Shown: positions 8,177-17,585, counted from the stretch's first letter. The stretch is 64,000 bases of DNA from Bradyrhizobium arachidis (GCF_024758505.1 NZ_CP077970.1:8618001-8682000); one strand, 5' to 3'. Numbers and translations are program-made. Notes: generated from the letters alone by a model not told the origin.

Positions 8177-9673
8177 ATGCGGTTCGGATGGCGCGACGGC
8201 GCGGCCAAGCGCCCCTGGCGGATTTCGGCGAAACTACTGATCATCTCGTCCGTCGTGACGGTGATCGGCTTTTCCGCCATTTGCGTCAACGTCATGCTCG
8301 ACATGCGCCGGGGCGAGGAGGCGCTGGCCCGCCAGACGCTGGAGAACCTCGCCACCACCATCGAGGCCGATATCGGCCGCAACATCGAGATCTACGATCT
8401 GGCGCTGCGCGCCGTCGCCAGCAACATGCTGCTGCCGGAGCTCTCGGCCGTCTCGAAGCCGATCCGCCAGTTGATCCTGTTCGACCATGCCATCACCGCA
8501 CGGCATTTCGGCGCGGTTCAGGTCTTCGACTCCGACGGCAAGCTGACGATCGACGCCTCCACGCTCGATCCTGTCCCTGAGAACCGGAGCGATGAGGATT
8601 ACTTCAAGGTCCATCGCGACAACCCGAACGCCGGCCTGTTCATCAGCCGCCCGATGCTGTTCCGCGGCGCCTATGCCATCGTGCTCTCCAGGCGCATCAG
8701 CGACCAGGACGGCGGCTTCATGGGCGTCGTCGCCGGCTCGATCCGCTTCAGCTATTTCCACGAGCTGTTCGAGCGGCTGACGCTCGACCCCGAGGACACC
8801 ATCACGGTGCTCAAGCGCGACCGCACCATCATGATGCGGCGCCCGTTCGACCTCGACATCATCGGCAAGAACCTCGCCGATCGCGCGAAATGGAAGCCCG
8901 ACAACCTCAAGGCTGGCGGGACCTATTCCGGCCAGGGGCCGGTGGATGCGACGCCGCGGCTATACGCACGCAGCAACGGCGGGGGCCCCTTGTTCGTCGT
9001 GGCCGGCAAGCCGCTGTCCGCCGTGTTTGCGCTCTGGAAGACCGAGGCCTTCCGGATCGGCGCCGTGGTGCTGACGCTGATCCTGTTCATGCTGGGCTCG
9101 ACGCTGGTGCTGGCCCGCGAGATCGGCCGTCGCGCCGACGCCGAGAACAAGCTCGAGGAGATGGCGACGACGGACGCGCTCACGGGCCTGCGCAACCGCC
9201 GCAAGTTCGACCAGGTGATCGATCTCGAATGGCGGCGCGCGGTTCGTCACGGCTCGCCGGTCGCGCTGTTGATGATCGATGCCGATCATTTCAAGGCCTA
9301 CAACGACACCTACGGCCACCAGGCCGGCGACCAGGTGCTGGTCGGTATCGCGATCTGCATCTCCGATTCCGTGCGCCGCGCCGGCGATTGCGCCGCGCGC
9401 TATGGCGGCGAGGAATTTGCCGTGCTGCTGCCGGATACGTCGGCGGACGATGCGTTCAAGGTCGCCGAGAAAATCCGCACCAAGGTGCAGGGCTGGTCGG
9501 ACGATCAGTCGATGTCGACCGTGTCCTGCGGCGTCGCGAGCCTCGTTCCCATGGCCGGAATGGACTGGTCGATCCTGGTCGCCGCTGCCGACAAGGCGCT
9601 CTACGCGGCCAAGGCCGGCGGCCGCAACCAGTCCGTGGTCGCGAACATCCCGAAGCTGTCGCTGGTGGCTTGA
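8177..9673 (+). CDS. Membrane-bound diguanylate cyclase with periplasmic sensor domain
   Basis: 498 aa. TM1 (about 19-40), a periplasmic Cache-like sensor region (about 45-285), TM2 (about 293-315), then a GGDEF domain (about 335-490). The active loop is GGEEF at 410-414, and the product-binding I-site RAGD lies at 401-404, the standard five residues before it. The enzyme should therefore make c-di-GMP and be feedback-inhibited. The start at 8177 follows GGGAG. It stands alone between the DUF7662 pair and galU; the signal it senses cannot be read from sequence. Confidence 0.93.
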   Translation: MRFGWRDGAAKRPWRISAKLLIISSVVTVIGFSAICVNVMLDMRRGEEALARQTLENLATTIEADIGRNIEIYDLALRAVASNMLLPELSAVSKPIRQLILFDHAITARHFGAVQVFDSDGKLTIDASTLDPVPENRSDEDYFKVHRDNPNAGLFISRPMLFRGAYAIVLSRRISDQDGGFMGVVAGSIRFSYFHELFERLTLDPEDTITVLKRDRTIMMRRPFDLDIIGKNLADRAKWKPDNLKAGGTYSGQGPVDATPRLYARSNGGGPLFVVAGKPLSAVFALWKTEAFRIGAVVLTLILFMLGSTLVLAREIGRRADAENKLEEMATTDALTGLRNRRKFDQVIDLEWRRAVRHGSPVALLMIDADHFKAYNDTYGHQAGDQVLVGIAICISDSVRRAGDCAARYGGEEFAVLLPDTSADDAFKVAEKIRTKVQGWSDDQSMSTVSCGVASLVPMAGMDWSILVAAADKALYAAKAGGRNQSVVANIPKLSLVA

Positions 9674-9789
9674 GGGCCGCCTGTACCGTCAATCGGGCAA
9701 GCAGCAAGCCACGCACTCACTTTTGTCGGGCGCGTTGATTTACCCGACGCGTCAAACACTTCCGCAATACCAGTCCGGTAACGCCCGCC

Positions 9790-9815
9790 AACCCCACGCT
9801 ACTGTGCATGGGGTT
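9790..9815. terminator. Weak hairpin between convergent dgc and galU genes
   Basis: AACCCCA (9790-9796) pairs with TGGGGTT (9809-9815) over a 12-nt loop, followed by GTTT on the plus strand. It lies between the convergent cyclase and galU genes, where a terminator is expected. The stem is short, so this is tentative. Confidence 0.35.
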
Positions 9816-9858
9816 GTTTCGACACTTTGGTCAGAGGGGCCACTAAAGCCTCAGGCTT

Positions 9859-10737
9859 TCACTGCCCGAGATACTTCTTCATCTCCGCGATCAGCCCGTC
9901 GCGCAGCTCGGGGCGCTTGAGGCCGAAGGCGATGTTGGCGCGCAGGAAGCCGGCCTTGGAGCCGCAATCGTGGCGCTCGCCCTCGAACTCGACGCCGTAG
10001 AAGGCCTGCTTCTTGGCAAGCGTGATCATCGCATCGGTCAACTGGATCTCACCGCCGGCGCCGCGCTCCTGCGTCTCCAGAATCTTGAAGATCTCCGGCT
10101 GCAGGATGTAGCGGCCGGTGATGGAGAGGTTGGACGGCGCGGTGCCCTTCGGCGGTTTCTCGACCATGCCGTCGACCTCGAAGATCTTGCCGCTGCGCTT
10201 TCCCACGCCGCAGATGCCGTATTGGTGCGTGAGCTCCGCGGGCACCGGCTCGACCGCGATCAGGTTGGACTTTTCGCCGAGCTTGGCTGCGGCCTCGATC
10301 ATCTGCTTCAGGCAGCCCGGCGTGTTCAGCACGAGCTCGTCGGGCAGCACGACCGCGAACGGCTCGTTGCCGACGATGTCGCGCGCACACCACACGGCAT
10401 GGCCGAGGCCGAGCGGCGCCTGCTGGCGCGTGAAGCTGGTGGCGCCGGCCGGAGGCTGGTTCTCCGCCAGCACGTCCTGCTCGGCCTTCTTGTTGCCGCG
10501 CGAGGCCAGCGTCGTGTCGAGCTCGAACATGCGGTCGAAGTGATCTTCGATGACGGCCTTGTTGCGTCCGGTGACGAACACGAAATGCTCGATGCCGGCC
10601 TCCCTCGCCTCGTCATAGACGTACTGGATCAGCGGCTTGTCGACGATGGTGAGCATTTCCTTGGGCATCGCCTTGGTGGCAGGCAGGACGCGGGTGCCGA
10701 GGCCGGCGACCGGGAAGACGGCTTTGCGGATTTTCAT
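9859..10737 (-). CDS. galU: UTP--glucose-1-phosphate uridylyltransferase
   Basis: 292 aa. It makes UDP-glucose from UTP and glucose-1-phosphate for cell-surface polysaccharides. Visible signatures are the nucleotide-binding VFPVAGLGTRVLPATKAMPKEML at the N-terminus, TGRNKAVIEDHF, LGLGHAVWCA, and the GGEIQLTDAM..GVEFEGERHDCGSK C-terminal block. The frame is open far upstream (to 11238), but homology starts at MKIRKAVFPVAG, so the ATG at 10737 is used although no strong ribosome site precedes it. Divergent from the transglycosylase gene across about 194 bp that must hold both promoters. Confidence 0.95.
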   Translation of the reverse strand: MKIRKAVFPVAGLGTRVLPATKAMPKEMLTIVDKPLIQYVYDEAREAGIEHFVFVTGRNKAVIEDHFDRMFELDTTLASRGNKKAEQDVLAENQPPAGATSFTRQQAPLGLGHAVWCARDIVGNEPFAVVLPDELVLNTPGCLKQMIEAAAKLGEKSNLIAVEPVPAELTHQYGICGVGKRSGKIFEVDGMVEKPPKGTAPSNLSITGRYILQPEIFKILETQERGAGGEIQLTDAMITLAKKQAFYGVEFEGERHDCGSKAGFLRANIAFGLKRPELRDGLIAEMKKYLGQ

Positions 10738-10931
10738 GGGATCGATCGAATACCTTGGAACGTGAAGGGAGCAATGAGGTGTTGCTAGCCGCTTTGCAGC
10801 CGGCAACAAAGGCGGATGTTGGGCCCCCGCCGGCAAGACTTTAGGCAGGGAGCGCCTACAAAACTTCACCTTTGTTAAGATATTGGCAACCGTAACAGGG
10901 CCTCCTGATGCCGGATCTTGGAGGAAACCAG

Positions 10932-12314
10932 GTGGGAACGATGCGACCGACGGCGGGACTGGCAAAATTGTCCGGCGCGACCATGATGGCGGCTGCGCTC
11001 CTGTTCCCGCTCGAGGTGCGCGCGCAGGCCTCCAACAACGGCCTGTCCAACCTGTTTGGCGGGATCTTTTCCGGCCCAAACGCCGGCCCCTCGCAACCGG
11101 CGCAGGGCACGGACGGACCGAAACCCTGGAGCGGCGAGGACGGTGCTTCCGGCCATCCGCTGATGACGGCGGCCGCGATCCGCCAGGCGGCGGCGAACTT
11201 CGACGCCTGCGTCCAATCGATGTGGCCTGATGCCGCACGGCGCGGCGTGACCCAGGAGAATTTTCAGCGCTTCACGACGGGCCTCTCGCCCGATTTGCGC
11301 ATCATGGACCTGATGGATTCGCAGCCGGAGTTCACAAAATCGATCTGGGACTATCTCGACATCCTCGTGAACGACAACCGCCTCGCCAAGGGCAAGGAGG
11401 TCCTCGCCAAATACAAGGCGCAGTTCGACGCGACCGAAAAGGCCTATGGCGTCGACCGCTACATCATCGCCTCGATCTGGGGCATCGAATCCAACTACTC
11501 GACCCAGATGGGCGATCGCAGCGTGCTGCAATCGACCGCGACGCTCGCCTGCATCGGCCGCCGCCAGGCCTATTTCAAGGACGAGTTTCTCTCGGCGCTG
11601 GAGATCCTCAATCGCGGCGATCTGCGTCCCGAACAGCTCCGCGGCTCCTGGGCCGGCGCGTTCGGTCCGACGCAGTTCATGCCGACCGCCTTCAAGCGCT
11701 TTGCCGTGGACGGCGACGGCGACGGACGGCGCGACGTCGTCGACAATCCGACCGACCTGATTGCGTCCACCGCCAACAATCTGAAGAAGGACGGCTGGCA
11801 GGCCGGCCAGACCTGGGGCTTTGAAGTCGCCGTGCCCCAGGGCTTCAACTACATGCTGGCCGACCGCGCCAAGGCGATGACGATCGCGCAATGGGAGAAG
11901 CTCGGCGTCGTCAGGGCCAACCGCCAGCCGTTCCCGCATCCGGCCGAGAAAGCCTATCTGCTCGCGCCCGCCGGCGCGGCAGGTCCGGGCTTCCTGATGC
12001 TGCAAAACTACCGCGTGATCATGAAGTACAACCCGGCCGAGGCCTATGCGCTCGCGATCGGGCATTTTGCCGACCGCCTGCGCGGCGGCCAGCCCTTCGT
12101 GCAGCCCTGGCCGCGCCAGGAGCGCGAATTGTCCCGGACCGAACGGCTGGAGCTCCAGCAGCTTTTGGCCCAGCGCGGCTTCTACAAGGGCACCCCGGAC
12201 GGCCAGTTCGGCGGCCAGACCCGGGAGGCCCTGCGCAACTTCCAGGCCTCGATCGGAGCCCCCGCCGACGGATTTGCCTCCTCCGACATGCTGGAACGGC
12301 TCCGCGGGCGCTGA
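10932..12314 (+). CDS. MltB-family lytic murein transglycosylase with C-terminal peptidoglycan-binding domain
   Basis: 460 aa. A GTG at 10932 lies 7 nt after GGAGG and is preferred; the ATG at 10941 is an alternative three codons on. A signal peptide (MMAAALLFPLEVRAQ) leads to an SLT_2/MltB catalytic domain (about 70-370) with the catalytic Glu in WGIESNYS (about residue 186), then AGAFGPTQFMPTAF. A C-terminal PG_binding_1 domain follows (LQQLLAQRGFYKGTPDGQFG..). It cleaves glycan strands in the periplasm to form 1,6-anhydro ends. It heads a plus-strand run with the SGNH-like gene 159 bp downstream. Confidence 0.92.
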   Translation: MGTMRPTAGLAKLSGATMMAAALLFPLEVRAQASNNGLSNLFGGIFSGPNAGPSQPAQGTDGPKPWSGEDGASGHPLMTAAAIRQAAANFDACVQSMWPDAARRGVTQENFQRFTTGLSPDLRIMDLMDSQPEFTKSIWDYLDILVNDNRLAKGKEVLAKYKAQFDATEKAYGVDRYIIASIWGIESNYSTQMGDRSVLQSTATLACIGRRQAYFKDEFLSALEILNRGDLRPEQLRGSWAGAFGPTQFMPTAFKRFAVDGDGDGRRDVVDNPTDLIASTANNLKKDGWQAGQTWGFEVAVPQGFNYMLADRAKAMTIAQWEKLGVVRANRQPFPHPAEKAYLLAPAGAAGPGFLMLQNYRVIMKYNPAEAYALAIGHFADRLRGGQPFVQPWPRQERELSRTERLELQQLLAQRGFYKGTPDGQFGGQTREALRNFQASIGAPADGFASSDMLERLRGR

Positions 12315-12359
12315 AAGGCGGCCAAAAGTAACCCTGAACGCGGAATTCGGCCCAAATCC

Positions 12360-12389
12360 TTGACGGGACTGGCCGATCGCCGGTGTATG
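12360..12389 (+). promoter_or_regulatory. Candidate sigma70-type promoter for the DUF459 gene
   Basis: TTGACG (12360-12365) and TGTATG (12384-12389) are separated by 18 bp, about 85 bp before the DUF459 start. The -35 match is good, the -10 poor. Offered only as a candidate. Confidence 0.25.
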
Positions 12390-12473
12390 ACGTAATCAAA
12401 TCTGCCCGTTTGCGGCCCGATTCCGCTATTATGTTTGCCGTCTCCAAACTCCCTTGCGCGTGCCCGAAATCGC

Positions 12474-14174
12474 ATGTCAGAGCCGAAGCCGAAATCATTC
12501 TTCAAGGCGTTGACCCAGACCGGCCCGTTGATCGCGCTGGGGACGGCGCTTGCGATCCTGGTTTCGATTGCCGGACCTGCCTCGGCGCAGTTCTTCAACT
12601 TCCCCGGATTTGGCGGACCGTCGCGGCCCGCGCCACCGCGCAGCGGCGGTGGTGGCGGCGGCTGGTTCGGCGGCGACTTCTTTGCGCCCTTCCAACAGCA
12701 ACAGCCGCAGGCCCCGCGTCAGGATTTTTCGCGCGCACCGGCGCCGGCCAAGCGCGACACCGTACCCGAGCGCAACATTTTGGTGATCGGCGACGGCATG
12801 GCGGACTGGCTCGCCTACGGCCTCGAGGACGCCTATGCCGAGCAGCCCGATATGGGCGTGATCCGCAAGCACAAGACGACGTCCGGCCTGATCAAGTACC
12901 AGCCGCGCGGCGAGCCCTCGGACTGGACGGCGGCCGCCAAGAGTATTCTCGAGACGGAAAAGCCGGACGCCATTGTCGTCATGCTCGGCCTCAACGATCG
13001 CATGGCGATGCGTGAGCCGGCAGCCGACAAGACCGACAACAAGGCGACAGACAAGAAGAACGACAAGAACGCGCGCGGCAAGCCGCCGGCCAAACCCGGT
13101 GACGCCAAGCCGGACGCGTCAGCCAAGCCGGATGAAAAGCCCGCCGACAGCGACCTGCCGCAGGACGACGCCGACAATGCCGATACGCCGCAGGTGACGG
13201 CGCCCGAGAAGACCGCGCGCTCACCCAACGGGCTCTACGAATTCCGCGACGACCGCTGGGTCGAGCTCTACAGCAAGAAGATCGAGGAGCTGATCGGCGT
13301 GCTCAAGGCCAAGGGCGTGCCGGTGCTCTGGGTCGGCCTGCCCGCGATCCGAGGGCCCAAGGGAACGGCCGACATGCTGTTCCTGGATTCGCTCTATCGC
13401 GAAGGCTCCAACAAGGCCGGCATCACCTATGTCGACGTCTGGGACGGTTTTGTCGACGAAGCCGGCCGCTTCCTGCAAAAGGGTCCCGACTTCGAAGGCC
13501 AGATCCGCCAGCTGCGCACCGGTGACGGCGTCTATTTCACAAAGCCCGGCGCGCGCAAGCTCGCCCACTATGTCGAGCGCGAGATCACGCGCCTGCTCGC
13601 CGGACGCTCCGGCCCGATCGCGCTGCCGAGCGAACCGGCGACGCCTGACACCAGCGCCGAACCCGGCAAGCCGGCACCGCGGCCGCTCGCGGGGCCGATC
13701 GTGCCGCTGGTTGCGGCCTCGATCTCGGCCGATCAATTGCTGGGTGGACCGGGATCGCGCCCCGCGGCCGTCGATGCACTTGCCGCGCGCACGCTTGTGA
13801 AGGGCGAACCGCTGAACGCGCCCGCGGGCCGCGCCGACGATTATTCCTGGCCCCGCCGTGAAGTCGGTCGTGAGCAGGCCAAGGGCGACACGCCGATGGC
13901 CGCGACCACGCCTGGCGAGAACGGTGCAAATCCGGGTGCGGCGGCCGCGATCGCGCCGCCAAAATTGTTGCCGAAGAAGCCGCCGTTACAGCAACCGCCG
14001 CAGCAGGCGACACCGTCGCTGCGCGATTTCTTCGGCTTCGGCTCGCCCTCTCCGCCCCCGCCTCCGCCGCGGCAGTTCGCGCCTCAGCCGCGCAATCCGG
14101 CCAACCCGGCGATCCCGCGTCCGCCGGGCAGCGTCGGACGATCGGCCGAACTCCCGGGCGCTCCAGTCCGCTGA
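12474..14174 (+). CDS. DUF459 SGNH-hydrolase-fold protein lacking catalytic Ser and His
   Basis: 566 aa. The start is the ATG at 12474 (MSEPKPKSFF), followed by a signal or anchor helix ending GPASAQ, then a Gly/Pro/Gln-rich linker. The SGNH core starts at ILVIGDGMADWLAYGL; the block I nucleophile position is Gly (about 108) rather than Ser. Block III is VMLGLND. Block V reads DGVYFTKPGARKL, with Tyr (about 354) where the catalytic His belongs. A Lys/Asp/Pro-rich insertion separates the halves, and the 200-residue C-terminal tail is Pro/Ala-rich. Known relatives act on envelope glycans or peptidoglycan; this copy may bind rather than cleave. Neighbour of a murein lytic enzyme. Confidence 0.8.
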   Translation: MSEPKPKSFFKALTQTGPLIALGTALAILVSIAGPASAQFFNFPGFGGPSRPAPPRSGGGGGGWFGGDFFAPFQQQQPQAPRQDFSRAPAPAKRDTVPERNILVIGDGMADWLAYGLEDAYAEQPDMGVIRKHKTTSGLIKYQPRGEPSDWTAAAKSILETEKPDAIVVMLGLNDRMAMREPAADKTDNKATDKKNDKNARGKPPAKPGDAKPDASAKPDEKPADSDLPQDDADNADTPQVTAPEKTARSPNGLYEFRDDRWVELYSKKIEELIGVLKAKGVPVLWVGLPAIRGPKGTADMLFLDSLYREGSNKAGITYVDVWDGFVDEAGRFLQKGPDFEGQIRQLRTGDGVYFTKPGARKLAHYVEREITRLLAGRSGPIALPSEPATPDTSAEPGKPAPRPLAGPIVPLVAASISADQLLGGPGSRPAAVDALAARTLVKGEPLNAPAGRADDYSWPRREVGREQAKGDTPMAATTPGENGANPGAAAAIAPPKLLPKKPPLQQPPQQATPSLRDFFGFGSPSPPPPPPRQFAPQPRNPANPAIPRPPGSVGRSAELPGAPVR

Positions 14175-14183
14175 ACTGTTGAG

Positions 14184-14558
14184 TTAGCCGTAATAACGCC
14201 AGCGCGGCGGCGGACGGCGCGCGGGGCGCGACATCAACAGTGCAAGCGCAAAGCCGATGCCGCCTGCAACCAGCAGCGCACCGAGCGGATTGTCGTGCAC
14301 CCTCTTGGCGAGCGCCTGCGAGCCGTCGCGGAACGTCTCGCCGCCGGCCTCATAGGCATCCTTCGCGTAAGCGGCTGCGGTCTCGCCGGCCTCGCGGGCA
14401 GCGTCCTTTGCCTGACCGTACAGATCTTGCACGGAGCCGGCGGCTTCGCGTGCGCGGCCGGAGGCCTGCGTCTTTGTGTCCTGCGCGATATCGCCGACGG
14501 CGCCTTCCACGCGCCCGGCAAACTCCTTGGCTGATCCGACGATCCGATCCTTGTCCAT
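14184..14558 (-). CDS. CsbD-like stress protein with C-terminal membrane anchor
   Basis: 124 aa. The N-terminal part is CsbD-like (MDKDRIVGSAKEFAGRVEGAVGD), the middle is an Ala-rich amphipathic helix, and the C-terminus is a membrane segment (PLGALLVAGGIGFALALLM) followed by RPARRPPPRWRYYG. CsbD-family proteins are induced by general and envelope stress in many bacteria; the anchor makes this one a DUF883-like hybrid. Ribosome site GGGAGAG precedes the ATG. Convergent with the DUF459 gene, 9 bp apart. Confidence 0.82.
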   Translation of the reverse strand: MDKDRIVGSAKEFAGRVEGAVGDIAQDTKTQASGRAREAAGSVQDLYGQAKDAAREAGETAAAYAKDAYEAGGETFRDGSQALAKRVHDNPLGALLVAGGIGFALALLMSRPARRPPPRWRYYG

Positions 14559-14649
14559 GATGGTTCTCTCCCTCGGGGCTCAGCCGAAGTAACCGATCAG
14601 GCGCGGTGCGGTTCCAAGCGCGCTTTCGTCGCGCGTTAGCCTTTCGTTT

Positions 14650-14746
14650 GAGCATGATCTCCGCGCAAACGCGTTCCGCGTTTGTCGCGAAGGAAAACCG
14701 CTGCGCACTTTGCGCTAACGCGGCCCTTCGGGTCAGGATCATGCTC
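14650..14746. repeat. GAGCATGATC-bounded palindromic repeat
   Basis: Terminal inverted repeats GAGCATGATC (14650-14659) and GATCATGCTC (14737-14746), with internal smaller hairpins (AAACGCG/CGCGTTT). The same ends bound the 49-bp element at 47071. It fills the space between the CsbD-like gene and the SDR stop codon and touches that stop. Confidence 0.8.
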
Positions 14747-15480
14747 TAGAGAATGAGCCCGCCATCGACCACGAGGGTCTGGCCGATCATGTACGACGAC
14801 AGCGGCGAGGCCAGGAACAGGGCCGCGCCCGCCATGTCGGCCGGCGTGCCCAATCGCCGCAGCGGAATGCGCGACAACGCGCCTTCGAGCCGCTTGGGAT
14901 TCGCGGTCGTCACCTTCGTCATCTTGGTGTCGACGAGCCCCGGCGCGATGCCGTTGACGCGAATGTTGTCCTCCGCCCAGGCTTCCCCAAGCGTCCGCGT
15001 CAGACCGACCGCGCCGGTCTTGGACGCGTTGTAGGCCGGGTTGCCCATGGTGGAGTGATAGGCCGCCGTCGACGAGACCATGATCAGCGAGCCCTTGGAA
15101 TCCCGCAACATGGAATGAAAACGCGTCGCGCACGCCATCAGGCTCATCAGATTGATCTCGACGACCCTGCGAAATCCCGCCATCTCGAATTCACCGCGAC
15201 GATAGATCACCGCGCCCTGCGCGAGCACCAGCACATCCAGCCGATCGAACGACGGCTTGAACGCCTCGATTGCCTTGGCATCGCTGACATCGAGCTGTGC
15301 GTAAGCGAGTCCCGTGAGATCGGAGCCATCCTCCGGTGAATAATCCTTTGCGTTGGCGCGCGTGCCGCAGACCAAGACATGCGCGCCCTTGGCGCGAAAG
15401 GCCTGCGCGATGCCGTTGCCAATGCCGCTGGAACCGCCGACGACCAGCACCTGCTTGCCGCTGAAATCGAGCTCGTTCAT
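14746..15480 (-). CDS. Short-chain dehydrogenase/reductase
   Basis: 244 aa. A classical SDR: cofactor loop VVGGSSGIGNGIAQ, catalytic Ser in MVSSTAAY, YNASK catalytic Tyr/Lys dyad, and IAPGLVDTKM after it. The start is the ATG at 15480; the frame continues open far upstream but without homology. The usual NNAG motif is replaced by LAQGAV, an uncommon variant. The substrate is unknown. Divergent from another SDR, 102 bp apart. Confidence 0.88.
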   Translation of the reverse strand: MNELDFSGKQVLVVGGSSGIGNGIAQAFRAKGAHVLVCGTRANAKDYSPEDGSDLTGLAYAQLDVSDAKAIEAFKPSFDRLDVLVLAQGAVIYRRGEFEMAGFRRVVEINLMSLMACATRFHSMLRDSKGSLIMVSSTAAYHSTMGNPAYNASKTGAVGLTRTLGEAWAEDNIRVNGIAPGLVDTKMTKVTTANPKRLEGALSRIPLRRLGTPADMAGAALFLASPLSSYMIGQTLVVDGGLIL

Positions 15481-15582
15481 CGCGTGATCCTCCGCTTGTT
15501 TTTGGTTTGTTTGACCTGTGTGCGGATCGGTGCCAGCCTTGTCAATTGCATAACAAGAAGCAAACAGGCCCAGGGAAGCAGC

Positions 15583-16362
15583 ATGTCCGAGTTCAAGGAG
15601 TTGAGCCGGTCCGTGAAGGGACTGACTGTTCTCGTCACCGGTGCGGCCAGCGGCATGGGACGCGCCACCGCGCGCGTCTTCGCCGCAGACGGCGCCAATG
15701 TCGCGGTCACCGACTACGATGCTGCCGGTGCAGAAACCGTTGCGAAAGAGATTGCTACAAGCGGCGGCTCGGCAAAAGCCTGGAAGCTCGACGTCTCCGA
15801 CGCGCGCGAGATCGTGTGCGTGGTCGATGCTGTCGCTGCGCAGTTCGGCGGGCTCGACGCCGTCGTCAACAATGCCGGCATTTCCGTGCGCGTGCCGATC
15901 GACGATCCTGGTTACGAAGAGGCCTGGGCGAAAGGCATCGCCGTGATGCTGACGGCGCATCCGCGCATCATCCGCGCGGCACTGCCTTACCTGCGCAAGT
16001 CGAAGACCCCGCGCATCGTCAACATCGCCTCCACCGAAGCGCTCGGCGCCACCGCAACGCACAGCGCCTATTCGGCCGCGAAAGGCGGCGTCGCCAGCCT
16101 GACGCGCTCGCTTGCGGTGGAGCTTGGCCGCGAAGGCATTACGGTGAACTGCATCTGTCCGGGCCCGATCCGCACCGCCATCACCGATCGCATCTCGGAA
16201 GAGCACAAGACGATCTATGCCAAGCGCCGCACCGCACTCGGTCGCTACGGCGATCCCGAGGAGGTCGCGCACATGACGCTGAGCCTGTGCCTGCCGGCGG
16301 CGTCCTTCCTGACCGGCGCGGTGATCCCGGTCGACGGCGGCCTGATGGCGCGCAACGCCTAA
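15583..16362 (+). CDS. Short-chain dehydrogenase/reductase
   Basis: 259 aa. The start at 15583 follows AGGGA. Motifs: TGAASGMG (NAD(P) binding), VVNNAGIS, NIASTEALG with catalytic Ser/Thr region, and YSAAK (Tyr/Lys dyad); the C-terminus is VIPVDGGLMARNA. An Asp at the end of beta-2 (VTDYDAAG) suggests NAD+ preference. The gene is followed 97 bp downstream by a TauD-like dioxygenase, so the two may act on one small-molecule catabolic path; this is inference. Confidence 0.88.
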   Translation: MSEFKELSRSVKGLTVLVTGAASGMGRATARVFAADGANVAVTDYDAAGAETVAKEIATSGGSAKAWKLDVSDAREIVCVVDAVAAQFGGLDAVVNNAGISVRVPIDDPGYEEAWAKGIAVMLTAHPRIIRAALPYLRKSKTPRIVNIASTEALGATATHSAYSAAKGGVASLTRSLAVELGREGITVNCICPGPIRTAITDRISEEHKTIYAKRRTALGRYGDPEEVAHMTLSLCLPAASFLTGAVIPVDGGLMARNA

Positions 16363-16459
16363 GAGGTATGCCGCCGGACCGTTGACATCACCCGACGCGG
16401 GAGTAGCTTTTTCTGCAAACAGGGCGGGCAAACCGCTCGCAGATGCGGGAGAGAACGCC

Positions 16460-17347
16460 ATGACGATCGCCATCCGGCAGCTTCAGAAGCATTTTGTCGG
16501 CGAGGTCTCCGGCCTCGATCTGCGTCAGCCGCTAACCAACGAGCAGGCACGCGAGATCGAGGCGGCCATGGACAAGTATGCGGTGCTGGTGTTCCACGAC
16601 CAGGACATCACCGACGAGCAGCAGATGGCATTCGCGCTCAACTTCGGCCAGCGGGAAGACGCGCGCGGCGGCAACATCACCAAGGAGAAGGACCACCGGC
16701 TCACCTCGGGCCTCAACGACGTCTCCAATCTCGGCAAGGACGGCAAGCCGCTCGCCCGGGACAGCCGCGCCAATCTGTTCAACCTCGGCAACTGCCTCTG
16801 GCACTCCGACAGCTCGTTCCGGCCGATCCCTGCAAAGTTCTCGCTGCTGTCGGCCCGCGTGGTCAATCCGAAGGGCGGCAACACCGAATTCGCCGACATG
16901 CGAGCGGCCTATGACGCGCTCGACGACGAGACCAAGGCTGAGATCGAGGACCTGATCTGCGAGCATTCGCTGATGTATTCGCGCGGCTCGCTCGGCTTCA
17001 CCGAATATACCGATGAAGAGAAGGAGATGTTCAAGCCGGTGCGGCAGCGGCTGGTGCGCACCCATCCCGTGCATCGCCGCAAGTCGCTGTATCTGTCATC
17101 GCACGCCGGCAAGGTAATCGGCATGAACATGCCGGAGGGACGACTGCTCTTGCGCGACCTGAACGAGCACGCGACGCAAGCGGAGTTCGTCTATGTCCAC
17201 AAATGGAAGCTGCATGACCTCGTGATGTGGGACAATCGCCAGACCATGCACCGCGTCCGCCGCTACGACCAGTCGCAACCCCGCGACATGCGCCGCGCCA
17301 CGGTCGCCGGCACCGAGCCGACGGTGCAGCAGCAGGCGGCGGAGTAG
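16460..17347 (+). CDS. TauD/TfdA-family Fe(II)/2-oxoglutarate dioxygenase
   Basis: 295 aa. The ATG at 16460 follows GGGAGAG. The facial triad is visible: WHSDSSF (H-x-D) and the distal His in NRQTMHRVRRYD, with the 2-oxoglutarate-binding Arg in RDMRRATVAG. The family oxidises taurine, 2,4-D and similar substrates, releasing succinate and CO2. The RYDQSQPRDMRR end resembles the TfdA/alpha-ketoglutarate 2,4-D-type branch more than TauD proper, but substrate assignment is not possible. It sits after the plus-strand SDR. Confidence 0.9.
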   Translation: MTIAIRQLQKHFVGEVSGLDLRQPLTNEQAREIEAAMDKYAVLVFHDQDITDEQQMAFALNFGQREDARGGNITKEKDHRLTSGLNDVSNLGKDGKPLARDSRANLFNLGNCLWHSDSSFRPIPAKFSLLSARVVNPKGGNTEFADMRAAYDALDDETKAEIEDLICEHSLMYSRGSLGFTEYTDEEKEMFKPVRQRLVRTHPVHRRKSLYLSSHAGKVIGMNMPEGRLLLRDLNEHATQAEFVYVHKWKLHDLVMWDNRQTMHRVRRYDQSQPRDMRRATVAGTEPTVQQQAAE

Positions 17348-17379
17348 ACGCAGACCGCGAAGTAGCAACGCGCTCTGCC

Positions 17380-17567
17380 GTCGTCCCGGACAAGCGCAGC
17401 GAAGCGGAGCGCAGATCCGGGCCCCTTAACCACAGGGAACAGTTTGGCGAAGACTGGTTGTTACCAGCCCGCTTCAACAACTGCTTTCTGGGGGTATGGG
17501 TCCCGGATCTGCGCTCCGCTCTGGTCAACGCTGCGCGTTGCCCGGCAACGCGCTTGTCCGGGACGAC
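17380..17567. repeat. GTCGTCCCGG-type intergenic inverted repeat
   Basis: An 18-bp perfect terminal inverted repeat (GTCGTCCCGGACAAGCGC at 17380-17397, its complement at 17550-17567). Within it, GCAGATCCGGG and CCCGGATCTGC pair as inner arms. Related elements occur at 19239, 43641 and 58264. Confidence 0.85.
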
Positions 17568-17585
17568 AGCGGAGGCGGTCAGCAG

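Noticed and set aside
9859..11238. Extending galU upstream to 459 aa
   Set aside because: The extension overlaps the divergent transglycosylase gene and lacks galU homology.
14746..16473. Reading the minus-strand SDR as a 575-aa protein
   Set aside because: The extra N-terminal 331 residues are antisense to the plus-strand SDR at 15583 and have no homology; the true start is 15480.
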